This document shows positions 11,688-22,049 of a DNA stretch of 64,000 nt, in pieces. Below the pieces are notes generated by a model. The model was given only the letters and a program-made list of their open reading frames with translations. It was not told where the DNA came from and searched no databases. How positions within the stretch are numbered: position 1 is the stretch's first letter; every line of letters begins with the position of its first letter. This stretch comes from Sabellastarte sp. h YS-2021 (lineage: Eukaryota > Annelida > Polychaeta > Sabellida > Sabellidae): assembly GCA_964017235.1 (NCBI GenBank), contig OZ024930.1, forward strand, positions 26,416,614 through 26,480,613. The letters are read 5' to 3'. The translations under genes and the position numbers were made by a program.

Positions 11688-12928
11688 CTATTTGTCACCA
11701 GACCAGTTACTTGCACCGATGAAAGCGGATAACTCATCTATGCAATCTTGGGATGTTTCTAGATCACTAGAACTAGGTATTCTACAAGAATATACACAAT
11801 GTCTTGGTAAGGCACAGCTCCTGTAGCCAATTTTCTCAATCACCAAGGATTGTATCTCATTTAAGACAATGGGAAATTGATCCAGAATCATGTAGATTTC
11901 GTCATAACGCCGACTACTGCTATCCTTAAACACTGACATGTAATTCCAGCCCTTTGTGACAGACAACAGAACATCCTCATATTGCTTCCTTTTCAGCTGT
12001 AACTGTGCCCTTCGCATTGCTGTGTACATCCATGCAGCATATTTATCACCTTGAATGTGGCAATCAGGACACTCCTTACAGATTATACTTTTCAAGATGA
12101 TTTCTACCTCCAATATACACTCTTCAGTCAAAGAACACACTCTTGCATGTTGGAGAATGATGTCTGTGTGATCAAAGAAATCTGTAGATGCTGCAACAGG
12201 CATATGTAACTTGCAAAAAGCCATCTGAAGTAAGTAATTTTGAACACTGTAAGTATTTACATCAATAGAAGTTAAAGCATATTGAATAGCCATAGCAGTG
12301 AATTCGGATGCAGTTTGTAAAACCTTTGCCTACATTTAGGGTATAAATGGGCATAAAAACTGTAGAATTGCGCTTGCCTCATATATACTACTGCATCCCA
12401 TTCATTCACTAATGTATGCTCCAGTTGTGATTTAGCCATTTCCAGATACCGCCAAGCTTTGCCAAACTTACGTTTTCTACTATAATGCAGTGAAATGTGA
12501 ACATTTGCTATAGCCACAGATACATTTGATAGAGATAGTGAAAACCTTGCTTGGCATAAGTATTTTAGTCTGGCATGAAATATCTTCGATTTACCACTTT
12601 TCAAAGATATATGTCTCATTTTCATGACAAAGGCTAAAGTAACCAAGTCCTGATCTGTTTTCAAATGTATTCTGGTAAAGAATGCCTTATCACACATCTT
12701 TTGAAGTGAATCATAGTCCATATTCTTGTGCTGAATTAGCCAACAAATCTCACTTTTGGTCGTACTGTATATTGAATTTAATCCCATTTCCACAATGCTG
12801 GACGTGTGAACTTTAGCGACAGATTTAACTAATGGAAAAATACAGATGTTTTCAGAATTGCTTTCCTGGAGTCTTTGTTTTGGGGTGACATGAGTAAGTT
12901 TATTATCACTGCAGATAGTATCTTCCAT
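11688..12928 (-). pseudogene. Unidentified helical (TPR-like) protein, one frameshift
   Basis: Two abutting - strand frames form one protein. The first runs from ATG 12928 to about 12335 and is open to 12272 (218 aa). The second starts in homologous sequence near 12325 (KVLQTASEFTAMAIQY) and ends at 11688. A single frame change near 12330 would join them into about 400 residues. The frame has an in-frame TGA six bases before the ATG. The protein is Leu/Ala/Lys-rich with successive amphipathic helices (RKFGKAWRYLEMAKSQLEH, YSVQNYLLQMAFCKLH) and Cys pairs (CKECPDCHIQ), which suggests a TPR-like solenoid. I do not recognise the family. It is intronless here. It could be a young pseudogene, a segregating null allele, or a sequence error in a real gene. 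Confidence 0.6.
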
Positions 12929-13404
12929 TATTCACCAATGATTAAATAAAATAACTCCCGTTTAAAGTTTATTTTAATTTACCTTTTGACGTTTTCATAC
13001 TAAAGTCATACATTTCACTTAATACAGTTATTAATGTCATATGTCCTTAGTTTAAATTGTCTTTGTCTACTGAGTTTTCTGCCTCTAAGGGAACATATGC
13101 CTCAAGTTTTATGTGCATAAGGTTTTATTATCTTCCAATGGTGAATACGAATAAGCTCTATAAATAATTTCATAATCCAACAAGATGGGGAATCTCACAG
13201 TAAATGTTTTTTTCAAACAAATTATACACCTGACTCATTGAATACACAGGGGCATAATTATGTACAAGAGATTTGAAAGGAATGTGTTTTTCTTTTGCTG
13301 AATAGTAACTTTTCATGTTAATGAGTCTGTGTAGTAGAGTAATAATAACATCATTAACAATTTGCACTAAGTAGACAATATGTGATAGGTAAAGTATGAA
13401 AAAA
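12929..13404. other. AT-rich intergenic, no gene seen
   Basis: Lies upstream of the - strand gene at 11688-12928 and could contain its promoter. No core promoter element could be assigned. Confidence 0.5.
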
Positions 13405-13466
13405 TGTGCCTTACTGGGAAAATAACGCACTAGGAAAAGTGTGGATTATTTTCCCAGTGAGGCACA
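13405..13466. repeat. 21-bp inverted repeat with 20-nt spacer
   Basis: Left arm 13405-13425 (TGTGCCTTACTGGGAAAATA...) pairs with right arm 13446-13466 (...CCCAGTGAGGCACA) with one mismatch. A second dyad lies about 420 bp downstream. Confidence 0.8.
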
Positions 13467-13889
13467 CTTTTGATTACTTTACCGAACTTAAAGCTCACAC
13501 ACTTTTGGATACATCCCCCTGAAATACTACACTTTTATGGAATTGTTTTAGAAACTCTTGACAAACCAATTAACCTAAATCTCAATGTACCTGATTAGTG
13601 GTTATTTATAATTGGCCTTTGTATAATGGCCCATGTATTGATATTGGTTTCTGGTATTTCTATTCTGTAGAGTTTCTACTCTAAAATGGATAGCAGGAAT
13701 AAACCTCTGATCACTTTTTGGGAAAATTAACTGGATAATTCAACTGTTTAACTAGAATTAATACACAATTTTTATGTCATCCTATTGATGAATTCCTTTA
13801 TTTCAGATTTATTTTTTCAGTTTATAGCATTTATCTCAAGGTTCTTGCAAAAGCATTTGACTGTTTCAGGTATCTGTAAATTAGAACAA

Positions 13890-13924
13890 AAAAGTGTGCA
13901 TTAACTAAAAAAATGCACACTTTT
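13890..13924. repeat. 13-bp inverted repeat with 9-nt spacer
   Basis: AAAAGTGTGCATT at 13890-13902 pairs perfectly with AATGCACACTTTT at 13912-13924. The shared 'cacactttt' text with the dyad at 13405 suggests both belong to one ~520-bp non-coding element. Confidence 0.75.
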
Positions 13925-13944
13925 AACAATAGAATGACATCACA

Positions 13945-14140
13945 GGTTCGGTTCCCGGCACGGCCTCAAGTGGGAAAGCTGGTAGTTGCTTGCCGTTGGT
14001 CAGCAGTTTACAGTACAGAACCCTGACGAACTGTATGTACTGGTTTCCTCTGCCCTTCCAACTACCCGTCGTGATATGACCTGTACAGTGTTCAAAGCGA
14101 CGTAAAACCCTAAATAAATAAATAAATAAATAAAATAAAA
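13945..14140 (+). mobile_element. SINE family 1, 5'-truncated
   Basis: Begins at the B box (GGTTCGGTTCCC) and continues colinearly with the SINE at 9007-9235 through '...caaagcgacgtaaaacccta'. It ends in an (AAAT)n tail. The A-box half is missing. Confidence 0.88.
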
Positions 14141-14870
14141 TGAATTTAACCCAACTGGCCTGTTACTTGTCCCCCTGGTGGGGATATGTACTGTCTATTG
14201 TCAGATGTGTGTATTGGGGAAGGCTGGCTTGGGGAGCGTAGAGGATCCAAATTATTATACATGCAACCAAGAAAATCCTATGTTACAGTGGAGAACTTAA
14301 ATATATTAAATGAATTTTATTGGTATGGAAATTGTTTTATATGTAAATGTACTTAAATTAATTTTTATTACACATGGTAACAGGAAAAAATTAAATGTAA
14401 TATATTCAAAATTTGGATGTTATAGTATATTGGGTGTTATAGGTTACATGTATTCAACCAAATTTGCATTTCTGTTGTAATACAATAAAATGCAAAAACT
14501 TAACCTACACTAACGTTGATTAATATGTCTCATCCTGAGGATATATTCCTTTGTAATAAATCTTATAGATGTTGCCTATTGAGGACATAATTTAAAGTAA
14601 ATTATCTAGTTCTTTTAACTGTGCCTATGTTTTAACTGTGCCAACGTTTAATTTTTTTTTTTCAAATAGATTTTTCAACCTGAGATTTTTCTTATGAGAT
14701 ACCTAACATATGGAACGAGTAATAAGAATTAGAATGTATTTGTTATTTAAATTATATTACTACAATTTATTGCAGTTTCTCGCTCAAATAGACTGTAGCT
14801 ATATCCCTTTTTGACTCTGGTTCCTTAGAGGATGCCCACATAAATTAATTTCCTTACAAATGCCTCCTTC
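14141..14870. other. AT-rich intergenic, no gene seen
   Basis: No domain-bearing frame, RNA gene or clear repeat recognised. Confidence 0.5.
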
Positions 14871-15557
14871 CCCAGATAACATTTCACTGGTGGCCCACCG
14901 GTGTATGGTTGGAGCCATGGGTGGTTTTTGGTTGTATAATCAGCAATTTGCCACTGTTGGGCCAACAGTGGGTTTCCAACCAATCTTCATATCTGTAGAA
15001 TTTGCCACTGATGGGCCACTAGTGATTTTTGTTCAAGATGGTGGTGAGCAATAATAAGGGATTTTGGGAAACTTAGTAAAAATGTATTCATAAGTGTGTG
15101 TCTAATAATGAGATTTCAGTGAGCCCACAATTTTTAACTCACTATTCAACAATTTTAGACATACAATAGTTTTGTTATAAATTTACAAAAAAAGGTGACA
15201 TTGGACATAATATAATTTTATCAAAGAATTATGGAATATCACCTTTGGACTCTCACCCACCATTGTTTATGTACAGTTGATTACGTCATTAGTCATGTGA
15301 CTTATCACTGATTCCCTTAGCTAAGACCTGCCCAAAAACTGTCAATCATTTGCCTTTTCTACAAATGGCCACATAGCTATAGGATGCAATCTGATTGGCT
15401 GAGGCTATTGCAGATTTCAACCAGCGTATTGCCACCGGTGGGCCAATGTTGACCCAATGGACAAACAGACAGTGGCCGACCAGTGGCAGCCTCTGGTGGG
15501 CCAACGAATTTGCTGCTGGTGGCCCACAGTTGGGCCACCAGTGGACTGTTATCTGGG
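14871..15557. mobile_element. MITE with CCCAGATAACA terminal inverted repeats
   Basis: The left end is CCCAGATAACATTTCACTGG followed by TGGCCCACC. The right end is the inverse (GGCCCACAGTTGGGCCACC, then AGTGGACTGTTATCTGGG). The interior near both ends is built from imperfect copies of TGGGCCAAC/TGGCCCACC. No transposase is encoded. The terminal CCCAG..AACA resembles that of the MITE at 25663-26453. Confidence 0.8.
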
Positions 15558-16059
15558 TTATTATATTCCTCATTATTAGCTGGCTTTGACACTTAAATCG
15601 TTTGCGCCAAATTATGACAGTCAGGTGATTACTGGTGAGTGGGAATATAGTTTTATAGTTTATACATCAAAGGACAAAATTCCATATCTGGAATTTCCAT
15701 ATTAGGCCAATGAAGTGATAACACGACAATTTTATAAAGTTGAATTGATTTCCATTAGAGCTGACCGTGATCCCCAAATCAGTACCTTATCAGATAAAAA
15801 GACGTACGTCAGGACGAAGTTACTACCACTTGCATTGTCTTTGGCACCTAGATCACTCCTCTGCTTACTGGAGTGACAGGCTACAACTGAACGGGCTTAT
15901 GTACTTCCGGTTGCTGTTTGGTTTGCTTCATATTTTGGTAGGATGCCTTCATGCGGATTTGCATTTGGGCAGGACATCTTAATCAGCATTTGAAACCTGG
16001 AACATGCTTTCATTCCTGACCTCCTTTTTAAGTGGTCTCAAAATGGGAGGGCCACAAGG
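15558..16059. other. No gene recognised
   Basis: A 71-codon frame at 15767-15982 (+) has no domain similarity that I can name and lacks supporting context. It is treated as non-coding. Confidence 0.4.
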
Positions 16060-16215
16060 TCCTCAGTGGCCTAGTGGTTAGCAGGTTTGGCATCTAACCA
16101 CAGGCCGTCGACTCTGTGTGGGTTTGACTCGCAAGTGACAATGCTGCGGACCTGTCCCAATATCACCCAGGCTGTGAACAGCACGTAAAATACCAACTTT
16201 GACTTTGAAATATTA
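16060..16215 (+). mobile_element. SINE family 2, tRNA-derived
   Basis: A box TGGCCTAGTGG, a diverged B box in 'gggtttgactcgc', and a body 'aatgctgcggacctgtccca' ending 'cacgtaaaatacc'. Colinear with copies at 25512, 30331 and 35149. Confidence 0.85.
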
Positions 16216-17479
16216 TCACAGTTAAAGTATTAAAGTTATATTAGCACAACATTTTTATAAAAACAAATTGTGTAAATCTGACACATCCTGGGTGACCTGA
16301 AGAATTTTTTTTCTCAAAATTAAATTATTTGTTGATACAAAGACACGGAAAAGTGTGAACGGGACATAACAGATGGCTGCAGCTGGTGACATCATGCAGT
16401 CTTTGGATTATTGCTGCATGATTGCGTACATTTCTCCATAATAAAGCCCACATTTTCATTCCACTTGTTTTTCTGTCCATCCAAGCAAGACATTCTACTC
16501 AGAAATTCAGTGGTTAAACTAGAAATATACCCTGCCAATGGCAAACAAAAACCACATCAACACAAGACACAATGATTTAAATCATCCTCAAGCTTGATTG
16601 TTTTTCCTCGAAAGGAAAAAGTCTCGTGAGAGAATGGATTTAAATAATAAAAGAAAAATGGAAAGTGTAATAACAAAGGCACTTGGAGGTTGCATACCTC
16701 CACCATGGTCCAACACCTCCAATACTGGTTAAGTGCAATGACAAAAAAATTCTTTAATAATTCCTAGATCCAGCAGCCTGTGATCTGGATAACCACCAAA
16801 ATATTCGGTTCCTAGTGTGATTGTTGATATTACCTGAAAATTTCATCAAAATCCACTCACAACGTTTTGAGTTATTTTGCAAACAGACAAATGTACGAGG
16901 GCAAAAAATACATCCTCCTTGGTGGAAGTAATACATTAACCTGGGTAAAGGGAGGGGGGGGGGGGGGGGGGGGGGAATAACACATTCTCCTTAAAATAAC
17001 AATTTTTAATAGCAGAGCATACAGCAATCTCCTAAGGAATTTTATGTACCATGATATCACTCGTATTGAACACTGTAAGAAAACATGCCTGGAATTTTAC
17101 TCTAATTCATTGATGAATACAGTTATTGGAAGTATGGCTAATTCAACAAGTCAGTATAATTAAGACATGAAGTACCACAATATTTATTAATCCATAGGAA
17201 GCCCAGTGTCCCATTGTGAAAAAAGTATTAAAATTGAATGAATATAGAACATATAATAGTGTTACAATAAAAATGCATGTATACCCCAAACCAAGCAAGA
17301 GAGGGCAGTTAGTTTTATGCGACTGATAAACCTGTGAGATAAGCTCCAATTTGACATTTTAGATGAATCTGGATGCCATGGTATATATTATTTGTCTTCT
17401 GGTGACTGTTCAAATTCTTGAGATGAACCGTTCCCTTCTCTAAAGCTTCACAGATATAATATACAGTCAATACAACATG
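16216..17479. other. Intergenic, with a 22-base G run
   Basis: AT-rich with no gene recognised. An uninterrupted run of 22 G lies at 16954-16975. The open frames here are simple-sequence artefacts. Confidence 0.5.
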
Positions 17480-17779
17480 AAATATTGTTTATTTCACAAC
17501 ATTTAAATTTTTGAATGAAGAAGGTTCAAAGTCAACAAAATCATTAGATGTTGACTGTCCAACTGTAAACTCCAGCAAATAATTGCATCAACAATCTCCC
17601 AGAAGTAAGTATAGCATTGAACATCCAATATTAATCCTCAGCAAGTAAAAGTTTGACCAGGAAATAACATTCCACCCAAACATTGATAAAAGCTTCAATG
17701 CTGTCATAAAGAAATTCCTAAAAAGAAATATAAACTTCCAACCTGTCAAGTCATTTTCTTTCTTCAACACAAGTAAAAG

Positions 17780-18009
17780 TTTATTTATTTGGGTTTTAAC
17801 GTCGCTTTCAACACATTGTACAGGTCATATCACGATGGGTAGTTCAATGGGCAGAGGAAACCAGTACATACAGTTGGTTAAGGTTCTGTACTGTAAACTG
17901 CTGACCAATGGCAAGCAACTCCCAGCTTTCCCACTTGAGGTCGGGCTGGGATACACACTCAGATCTCAAAGGGGGGAGGTGAGAGTGTTGCCACTCTGCC
18001 CCCCCCCCC

Positions 18010-18010
<1 letters not shown>
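17780..18010 (-). mobile_element. SINE family 1, minus orientation
   Basis: Reverse complement of the family 1 SINE: 'tttatttatttgggttttaa', 'cgtcgctttcaacac', 'tcccagctttcccacttgag', then the diverged tRNA head 'gtgagagtgttgccactctg'. It lies inside the decayed relic at 17480-19065. Confidence 0.88.

Positions 18011-18042
<32 letters not shown>
18001..18042. repeat. Simple sequence (C)n(A)n(TA)n
   Basis: A C run, an A run and a TA repeat in succession at the head of the SINE. Length is probably variable. Confidence 0.85.
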
Positions 18043-19065
18043 CCCTCATTTAAAAGAAACCCATCCAAGTATATCATCAGACATTGCAGTGTGAAACCAT
18101 CAGAACCATATTTAACCCAGAATGTACACATGCAGAACAATCAAATGCCAAGCAATTTTCCAAGAGATTAAACAATAATGACCCCAGCAATAATATTTAC
18201 AAAACTTTTTGACACAGGTCAATCTGGGGGTTTACTGTTGGGAATAAAAATGTGGAAGCTGATGCTCTTTCATCATGGTTTGTAACTAATGTTCCCCAAA
18301 AGCTCCAATATGAACTTAAAATAAATATTGGCATATGGTATGGTAATTTTGTGATACATTTTAGCTTCTTTACTGGCAAAACAGCTACTTCACTCAGCAT
18401 CTCATCGTTTGGCTTCAGACCACTTCAAAAGAACAGGGTCTCAATACATGCATCCATTTAGACTGTTCCCAGCTTTGCCCGAATAATTGCAAGATTTTAC
18501 TGCTGTTTCTTTTATTGTGATTTTTGTGGAATTTTTACAATCAAATTGTATTAAAATTCCCACTATATTAGAAGTTATCTGTCAGCTGTCAAATATTTCT
18601 TTCGGTTGTATTCCAAACCTGTGCAGATTTTTCAGCATAGAAGACTGCAGTTGCTATTACATGCCATTTCCATAAATGGTACCCATACTCCACAAATCAA
18701 AGCTATTTCTACTATTGATACATTTTAAGAGGCTGGTTCAAGGTTGTCAGCATGGAGTGGTGTAGCTCAAGCTTTCCTCACTTGTACCCTTTTCCAAATT
18801 TAATAGTTTATCTTTTCCTCTTACCAGGGGTCACTTTCATCCAAAACCTTCTGATTATCGTGTTGTATTGGTCTGTACCACACTCATCACACTCTGTAAT
18901 TATTCTAAAGATTGCTAATTCAATACTTCGTCCTGTATTGGCTTTAGATAACATGTTTTTTTTCCTAAATTCCCTGCTCTGTTGGTCAAATCTCTTGGTT
19001 TTCATTGCTCTAAATATACTTTCCATGCTTTTAGAAAAAGTAGTACTATCTCCAGTTTCAGTCAT

Positions 19066-20868
19066 ATTTACAATCTACTAATGCTGTTGACAACGTTGCT
19101 AAATCCTTTTGAATTTACATACAAAACATTTTAAACTATCTCCAATTGGTATAAATATGTATGTTTTTATCACTGTTAAATTACTGATATATATGTGTTA
19201 GTGGTAGAAATATGTGGCCCGAGTGTTATTTTATGAATTTTGTCAAGCAGCCTTGGTTGTTTTAGGTTATAACTGATCAGATTGTTTGAACCGGTTTGTG
19301 TTGCTAATTGAGCTGGGGTTCGGTTTGAACCCCCCCCCCCCCCCCCCCCCTGTCGTTAAAACTTAATTGAAAATAACTAAATGTAGCTCATGATTGAAAT
19401 AACTTTAAGTCAATGGGCATGTTACTTCTTCTCCACAACTGATTCCTCTCAGGCAGGTCTTGGGTTCAAATCTAACTTTCATTGATATCTCTACAGCTTG
19501 AGTGCTGGGCCACCTGATGTCCTTCATCTTGAGGTCCTTCAGGTTTTATGGTTATAAAATACAAGCTATGACCTTTGACCTGACCTTCTTGTAATCTAGC
19601 TATCAATGAACTGGTGGGAGGCTTTAGTCTGGTGGTCTTTGACTGTGCTGCATTTACTGTTGTCCCTGTTGGGCAGTGGTTTGGGTTTTGAATCAAAAAT
19701 GAATGAACACTTTTTTAAGATACATAAACGAGATTAATTTCAAATGTGAAAGAGGGGCAATTAAAATGCAGGTGGGTGCGAGCTTTTGCCCTACCCCGTC
19801 ATATTTGAAGGGGGGTGGGGCTTATGTTCTACATCTGAAGAAAAGGGGGGTTGTGTCAGGGTTTTTTTTTTGTCAGGGGGCTTTTATCCCGTGTTGATAC
19901 CCAAACCTATGTTACATGGTGTACTCTACTTGGCAGTGCTTGTGCAAGTGTGTTATGTACCATTTAATTAGAGGGCTTTTATACTGAGGCATTTTCTACT
20001 GTGGGTTTTTACAGGGGTTTTTTACCACTAGAGGTTTATCAGTTTACTTGACCATCAGCAGGATAAATTTTTGGCCCAAAATATGGCCAGCATTTTGTCC
20101 CCTCTTGCAAGTTTGACCGGCGTATTGACCACCAGCATTTTGTCTGCCAGCTTTTTGTCCGCTCACCGCATGTCCTGCTTCTAAATGTCCAAGTATGAAA
20201 TATACATACCCGCGACAACCCACGCCCCCCCCCCCTTTTTGGAAAATCCTGTATCTGCCTCTGTCACTATAGCAATTTATTTGTAAAATCCCACCAATCA
20301 CAAAATCCTTTCACCAACCTTTAGTTAAAAGGGACTTTCAACTTTAGTTTCCAATTTAATTATTATAAAAAGAAATTGATAGGTTAGTTTGTGTTATACA
20401 AAAAGATATTGGAAGAACCAAGACTGGAGGGATGATAATTCACAGCATTTTAAAATTGCTTTAGGTACTCATTTAATTAAATTACAAGATAAAAGTTTCC
20501 AGAGGCTTTGCATTTATAAAAACTAGTTATCTGGAAAATCAAACTGCACCAACTTGTAACAAAATTAAATGCTTCATGTTAGGAAAGCTATTGTTTGGCA
20601 CATCTGCAAATAAATTATTTGTAATGATGCATTATGCATGTTTTATGCCGTTCATTGCTTTCTATATAAACATACAACTGTATAAATAAATAGTGTAATT
20701 TTTTATGATTAATATCTATAATTCACTGCTCTCAAAATTTTTGCTTGTTGTTTCAAAGAGAGACGGTGGCTGGTATGTTATAAATAATAATAATAATAAA
20801 CCTGGCAAATAGTATACAAGAAAAAAATCCACAAGCTACTGGAGGACATATAACCTGAGACTTTATGA
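19066..20868. other. Intergenic, low-complexity tracts, no gene seen
   Basis: Includes a 21-base C run (19330-19350), G-rich stretches around 19805-19880 and a second C run near 20224. A 20070-20170 stretch repeats 'ccagc(a/t)ttttgtc'. No domain-bearing frame. Confidence 0.5.
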
Positions 20869-21338
20869 ACAGTAAAGCAAGGGAATCTTGTAGCCTTTTT
20901 CTCCAATCACACTAAACTGTCTAATCACTATTCTGCTTCATTCATGCAAGGCGGCATTCTTTTTTAATCTCCTGAACAATATTACACATTTAAGACTGCC
21001 AAGCACTTTAATGATGAGATACCTGCCAACCAAATTTTGGGATGCCAGATATGCTAGAACTGAGTAACAGAATAGAAAATTTCAATAAACTAGAGTGGAG
21101 AAAGATTTGTGATATCCACATGTTGTTAGCTCTGAAAGCCAAATTTTTACAGAATAAAGATTTGGGTTCGTTCCTGAAGAGCACTGGTGAATGTGTTTTA
21201 GTAGGGGCAAATCCTAGAGATAAAATATTGGAAGTTAGGTTTATCTTTAGACAATCAAGACATTTAGGACAGTCAAAATGGTGTGGCAATGAATGGACTT
21301 TGGGAACTTCTTGCAAAGGAAGACAAAATTTGCAGTAA
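20869..21338 (+). pseudogene. NADAR-domain (YbiA-like) pseudogene
   Basis: The first half reads FFSNHTKLSNHYSASFMQGG, then an in-frame TAA (20965-20967) where a residue is expected, then SPEQYYTFKTAKHFND. After a frame change near 21040 the second half reads EWRKICDIHMLLALKAKF, LQNKDLGSFLKSTGECVLVG and ANPRDKI, ending at 21338. The order SN-x-S, EQYY-x-x-KA, W-x-R, LKAKF-x-QN, L-x-x-TG-x-x-LV-x-A-x-P-x-D is that of NADAR/YbiA N-glycosidases, which act on ADP-ribosyl or riboflavin-pathway intermediates. The domain is nearly full length (about 155 residues) but has a stop and a frameshift, and no flanking exon was found. Confidence 0.7.
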
Positions 21339-22049
21339 GAATCGAGTTTGTTGGTTTATTTCAGACTTTTCAAGAATTAGAATAACCTGTTAATACAATT
21401 TTTGTCAATACAAATATCTTATTAATTTTATATGCAAGCTATCTACAGTAATACTCTTTTCGGCTTGTACACTGTTATCCCTCTTTTAAAGAAGAGAAAA
21501 TGTTGTTTTTAATTTTAAGTATTCCTGATGTTTTTAGTTATTCGTACTTATGTTTTCATTTTTGTCATCTGTTTCAACACCAGTTGTTTACATAAGAAGA
21601 AAATGTTATTCTTTTATTTTGCTTAAAAATGATTTGGTGTTACACTGTCTACATTTTGTGGTAAGAGAAAGTATAAGTGTATTATAGGGAAACTAGAAAG
21701 AATAAGAAATTCATTTTATTTAAGTCCAGTCAGGAAATCACCAGTTGCGGCAGAATTAATGCAGCAATTTGTAATAATTAGGTTGAAACTCACTAAATTA
21801 AATTTATGGGCTTCATTGAAAATAAAGTTTATCAATAAGTTTGACAATGTTAAATGTCTTCTTTTTTATTCTTTATTTACTGTGCATATTATTTCTCACA
21901 TTATTGTTCTTTGCACTAGCCTAAACACTTCTCTGTGGTGATGCTCTTGCAATGTCTCTCATTGGAATGCTTTTCTTTGATAGTGCACATTTTATTACAG
22001 GTTGTCTTTGTAAATACAAGTATCTTCAGAAAATACAAGTTAACTTAAC
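21339..22049. other. AT-rich intergenic, no gene seen
   Basis: No recognisable coding or repeat feature. Confidence 0.5.

Larger units (their letters stand above)
17480..19065 (-). pseudogene. Decayed coding relic of unknown identity
   Basis: Coding-like peptides appear in order on the - strand but in changing frames with stops. An N-terminal block starts at ATG 19065 (FDQQSREFRKKNMLSKANTG, CDECGTDQYNTIIRRFW). Then near 18590-18640 come MLKNLHRFGIQPKEIFDS and KNSTKITIKETAVKSC. Near 18200-18400 are KLPYHMPIFILSSYWSFWG and NHDERASASTFLFPTVNP. Near 18050-18140 is YGSDGFTLQCLMIYLDGF, and a C-terminal block lies at 17480-17740 (EFLYDSIEAFINVWVECYF). A SINE splits it at 17780-18010. It was a protein of perhaps 450-500 residues, apparently intronless, so it is a retrocopy, a transposon gene or an integrated foreign gene. 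I cannot name the family. One GTAAGA site near 18830 could instead mark a real exon end. Confidence 0.5.

Noticed and set aside
14160..14190. TGTCCCCCTGGTGGGGATATG as a third N-family end
   Set aside because: Only a short GC-rich match; the sequence beyond does not follow the N1/N2 5' text, so it is probably coincidental.
16872..17060. Proline-rich - strand frame
   Set aside because: Produced by a 22-base G run on the + strand.
19472..19696. Polar 74-codon - strand frame that could be an exon
   Set aside because: No splice sites in phase, no domain, and the surroundings are low-complexity intergenic DNA.
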